The translations under genes were made by a program, and so were the position numbers. This document shows positions 62,459-63,434 of a DNA stretch of 63,434 nucleotides, piece after piece. The notes under the pieces were generated by a model, which saw only the letters and a list, made by a program, of their open reading frames with translations, ran no database searches and was not told the origin of the DNA. Source of the stretch: Myxococcales bacterium (GTDB lineage Bacteria > Myxococcota_A > Polyangia > Palsa-1104); contig JAQBQH010000074.1 in NCBI GenBank assembly GCA_028287105.1, forward strand, positions 1 to 63,434, given 5' to 3'. Every line of letters begins with the position of its first letter. Positions within the stretch are counted from its first letter, which is position 1.

Positions 62459-63394
62459 ATGCCGGAGCTGCCCGACGTCACGGTCTACGTCGAGCGTGTC
62501 GCCGAGCGCGTCGTGGGCGAGACGCTGACGCGGGTGCGGCTGGCCAGCCCGTTTCTCTTGCGCTCGGTCGACCCGCCCCTCGCCGACGTCGCCGGCAAGC
62601 GCGTCGTCGCCATGGAGCGGCTGGGAAAGCGGATCGTCTTCGTTCTCGAGGACGATCTGTTTCTCGTGCTGCATTTGATGGTCGCCGGCCGCTTGAAGTG
62701 GATGGCCGAGGCCGGCGCCAAGATCCCGGGCAAGGTCGGGCTGGCGGCGTTCGATTTTACGTCGGGGACGCTGCTCCTGCGCGAGGCGTCGTCGAAGAAG
62801 CGCGCTTCGTTGCACGTCGTGCGCGGGCGTGCGGCGCTCGCCGAGCATGGCCGCGGCGGGCTCGAGCCGATGACGGCGACGAAGAAGCAGTTCGCCGAGG
62901 TGGTCAAGCGCGAGAACCACACGCTCAAGCGCACGCTCACCGACCCGCGCCTCTTTTCCGGGATCGGCAACGCCTACAGCGACGAGATTTTGCATCGCGC
63001 CAAGCTGTCGCCGGTGTCGCTGTCGCAGAAGCTCACCGACGAGGCGATCGGGCGCCTCTACGAAGCGACGCGATCGCTCCTCGGCGAATGGACGGAGCGG
63101 CTGCGCGCGGAATCGGCGAAGAAGTTCCCCGAGAACGTGACCGCGTTTCGCCCCGAGTTCGCGGTCCACGGAAAATATCGGCAGCCCTGTCCGGTGTGCG
63201 GCAAGCCCGTGCAGCGCATCCGCTACGCCGAGAACGAGACCAACTATTGCGCCGTCTGTCAGACCGGCGGAAAGCTGCTCGCCGATCGCGCGCTGTCGCG
63301 CCTCTTGCACGGCGATTGGCCGCGCTCGCTCGACGAGATGGACGAGCGCAAAGAGCTAGCGCGTGCGCAGATGAAAGACGACGCAGGCGACTAG
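62459..63394 (+). CDS. Fpg/MutM-type DNA glycosylase
   Basis: 311 residues. Processed Pro2 is the catalytic nucleophile in MPELPDVTVYVERV, with Glu3; the H2TH region contains LKRTLTDPRLFSGIGNAYSD, and the zinc finger reads CPVCGKPVQRIRYAENETNYCAVCQ (in parts CPVCG and CAVCQ). It removes oxidised bases such as 8-oxoguanine or formamidopyrimidines and nicks the strand. The zinc finger is followed by about 40 residues, longer than standard Fpg. Whether it is Fpg proper or an Nei-like paralogue is not certain: the second residues favour Fpg-like, but the finger lacks the usual YGR-G lead-in. Five bases separate it from the lipoprotein gene. Confidence 0.9.
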   Translation: MPELPDVTVYVERVAERVVGETLTRVRLASPFLLRSVDPPLADVAGKRVVAMERLGKRIVFVLEDDLFLVLHLMVAGRLKWMAEAGAKIPGKVGLAAFDFTSGTLLLREASSKKRASLHVVRGRAALAEHGRGGLEPMTATKKQFAEVVKRENHTLKRTLTDPRLFSGIGNAYSDEILHRAKLSPVSLSQKLTDEAIGRLYEATRSLLGEWTERLRAESAKKFPENVTAFRPEFAVHGKYRQPCPVCGKPVQRIRYAENETNYCAVCQTGGKLLADRALSRLLHGDWPRSLDEMDERKELARAQMKDDAGD

Positions 63395-63433
63395 ATAGAC
63401 GAGCCCGCCCGCCAGCATGTACTCGGGCAGGCG
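63356..63433 (-). CDS. C-terminal end of a probable membrane protein (5' end outside window)
   Basis: An open minus-strand frame enters from the right edge and stops at 63358-63356. The 25 visible residues form one hydrophobic segment (YMLAGGLVYLVACVVF) followed by the basic HLRTR, as expected for the last helix of an inner-membrane protein. It overlaps the end of the Fpg-type gene by 39 bp, like other convergent pairs here. Too short to name. Confidence 0.4.
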   Translation of the reverse strand, partial: RLPEYMLAGGLVYLVACVVFHLRTR

Positions 63434-63434
63434 G

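Overview
The window is a G+C-rich, gene-dense stretch of bacterial chromosome that looks like a myxobacterium-like member of the Myxococcota (former Deltaproteobacteria). The basis is protein content: a Ser/Thr kinase fused to an AAA/TPR module, five PilZ domains in four proteins, many secreted lipoproteins, two secreted proteases with MYXO-CTERM-like C-terminal anchors, lipoproteins built of repeats around a W-G-x-G-x-x-D-V-Y-A-V-G core, and an adenosylcobalamin-type ribonucleotide reductase. I cannot place it more finely. I see no tRNA, rRNA, insertion sequence, prophage or CRISPR array, and no gene-free stretch longer than about 220 bases.

Layout. 1-1.7 kb: end of an unknown gene, a membrane-anchored propeller-like protein and a tiny Lys/Arg-rich protein. 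1.7-7.3 kb: minus-strand operon GH15 glucoamylase-like enzyme, zwf, opcA, pgl, which would release glucose from storage glucan or trehalose and feed the oxidative pentose phosphate pathway. 7.3-9.4 kb: ETHE1-like persulfide dioxygenase, a small lipoprotein and a degenerate AMP-binding protein. 9.5-18.5 kb: kinase-AAA protein, secreted M1 aminopeptidase, a lipoprotein with an HE-x-AE motif, and a trypsin-like protease. 18.5-25.3 kb: PilZ protein, DUF885 peptidase-like protein, nadA, tandem-PilZ protein, hrpB and a 43-residue basic protein. 25.3-29.1 kb: class II RNR, then two short TolC-like secreted proteins co-transcribed with two PilZ proteins. 29.1-34.7 kb: COG2509-type flavoprotein, a small conserved-looking protein, then gap-pgk-tpiA-secG. 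34.8-38.4 kb: metallophosphoesterase lipoprotein, outer-membrane protein, GNAT and stand-alone receiver. 38.4-41.3 kb: yebC-ruvC-ruvA-ruvB. 41.4-48.5 kb: secreted PHP hydrolase, M4/M36-like protease, L,D-transpeptidase and PKD lipoprotein. 48.5-53 kb: recD2, maf, yggS and a radical SAM/SPASM protein. 53-55.4 kb: two propeller lipoproteins. 55.4-60.8 kb: pruA divergent from a three-gene flavoprotein dehydrogenase followed by proC, a probable proline/P5C module. 60.7-63.4 kb: YggU, a kelch-like lipoprotein, Fpg and the tail of a membrane protein.

The most unusual signal is regulatory. Several genes that lack a Shine-Dalgarno sequence have a sigma-70-like -10 element ending exactly 6 or 7 bases before the start codon, usually with a -35 element at 17 bp spacing. 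This predicts leaderless mRNAs for nadA, pruA, nrdJ, a PilZ gene, a radical SAM gene, an outer-membrane protein gene and perhaps the kinase. Within operons most junctions are 1-4 bp overlaps (ATGA, GTGA, TAATG). Five of eleven convergent gene pairs overlap tail to tail, two of them by about 90 bp.
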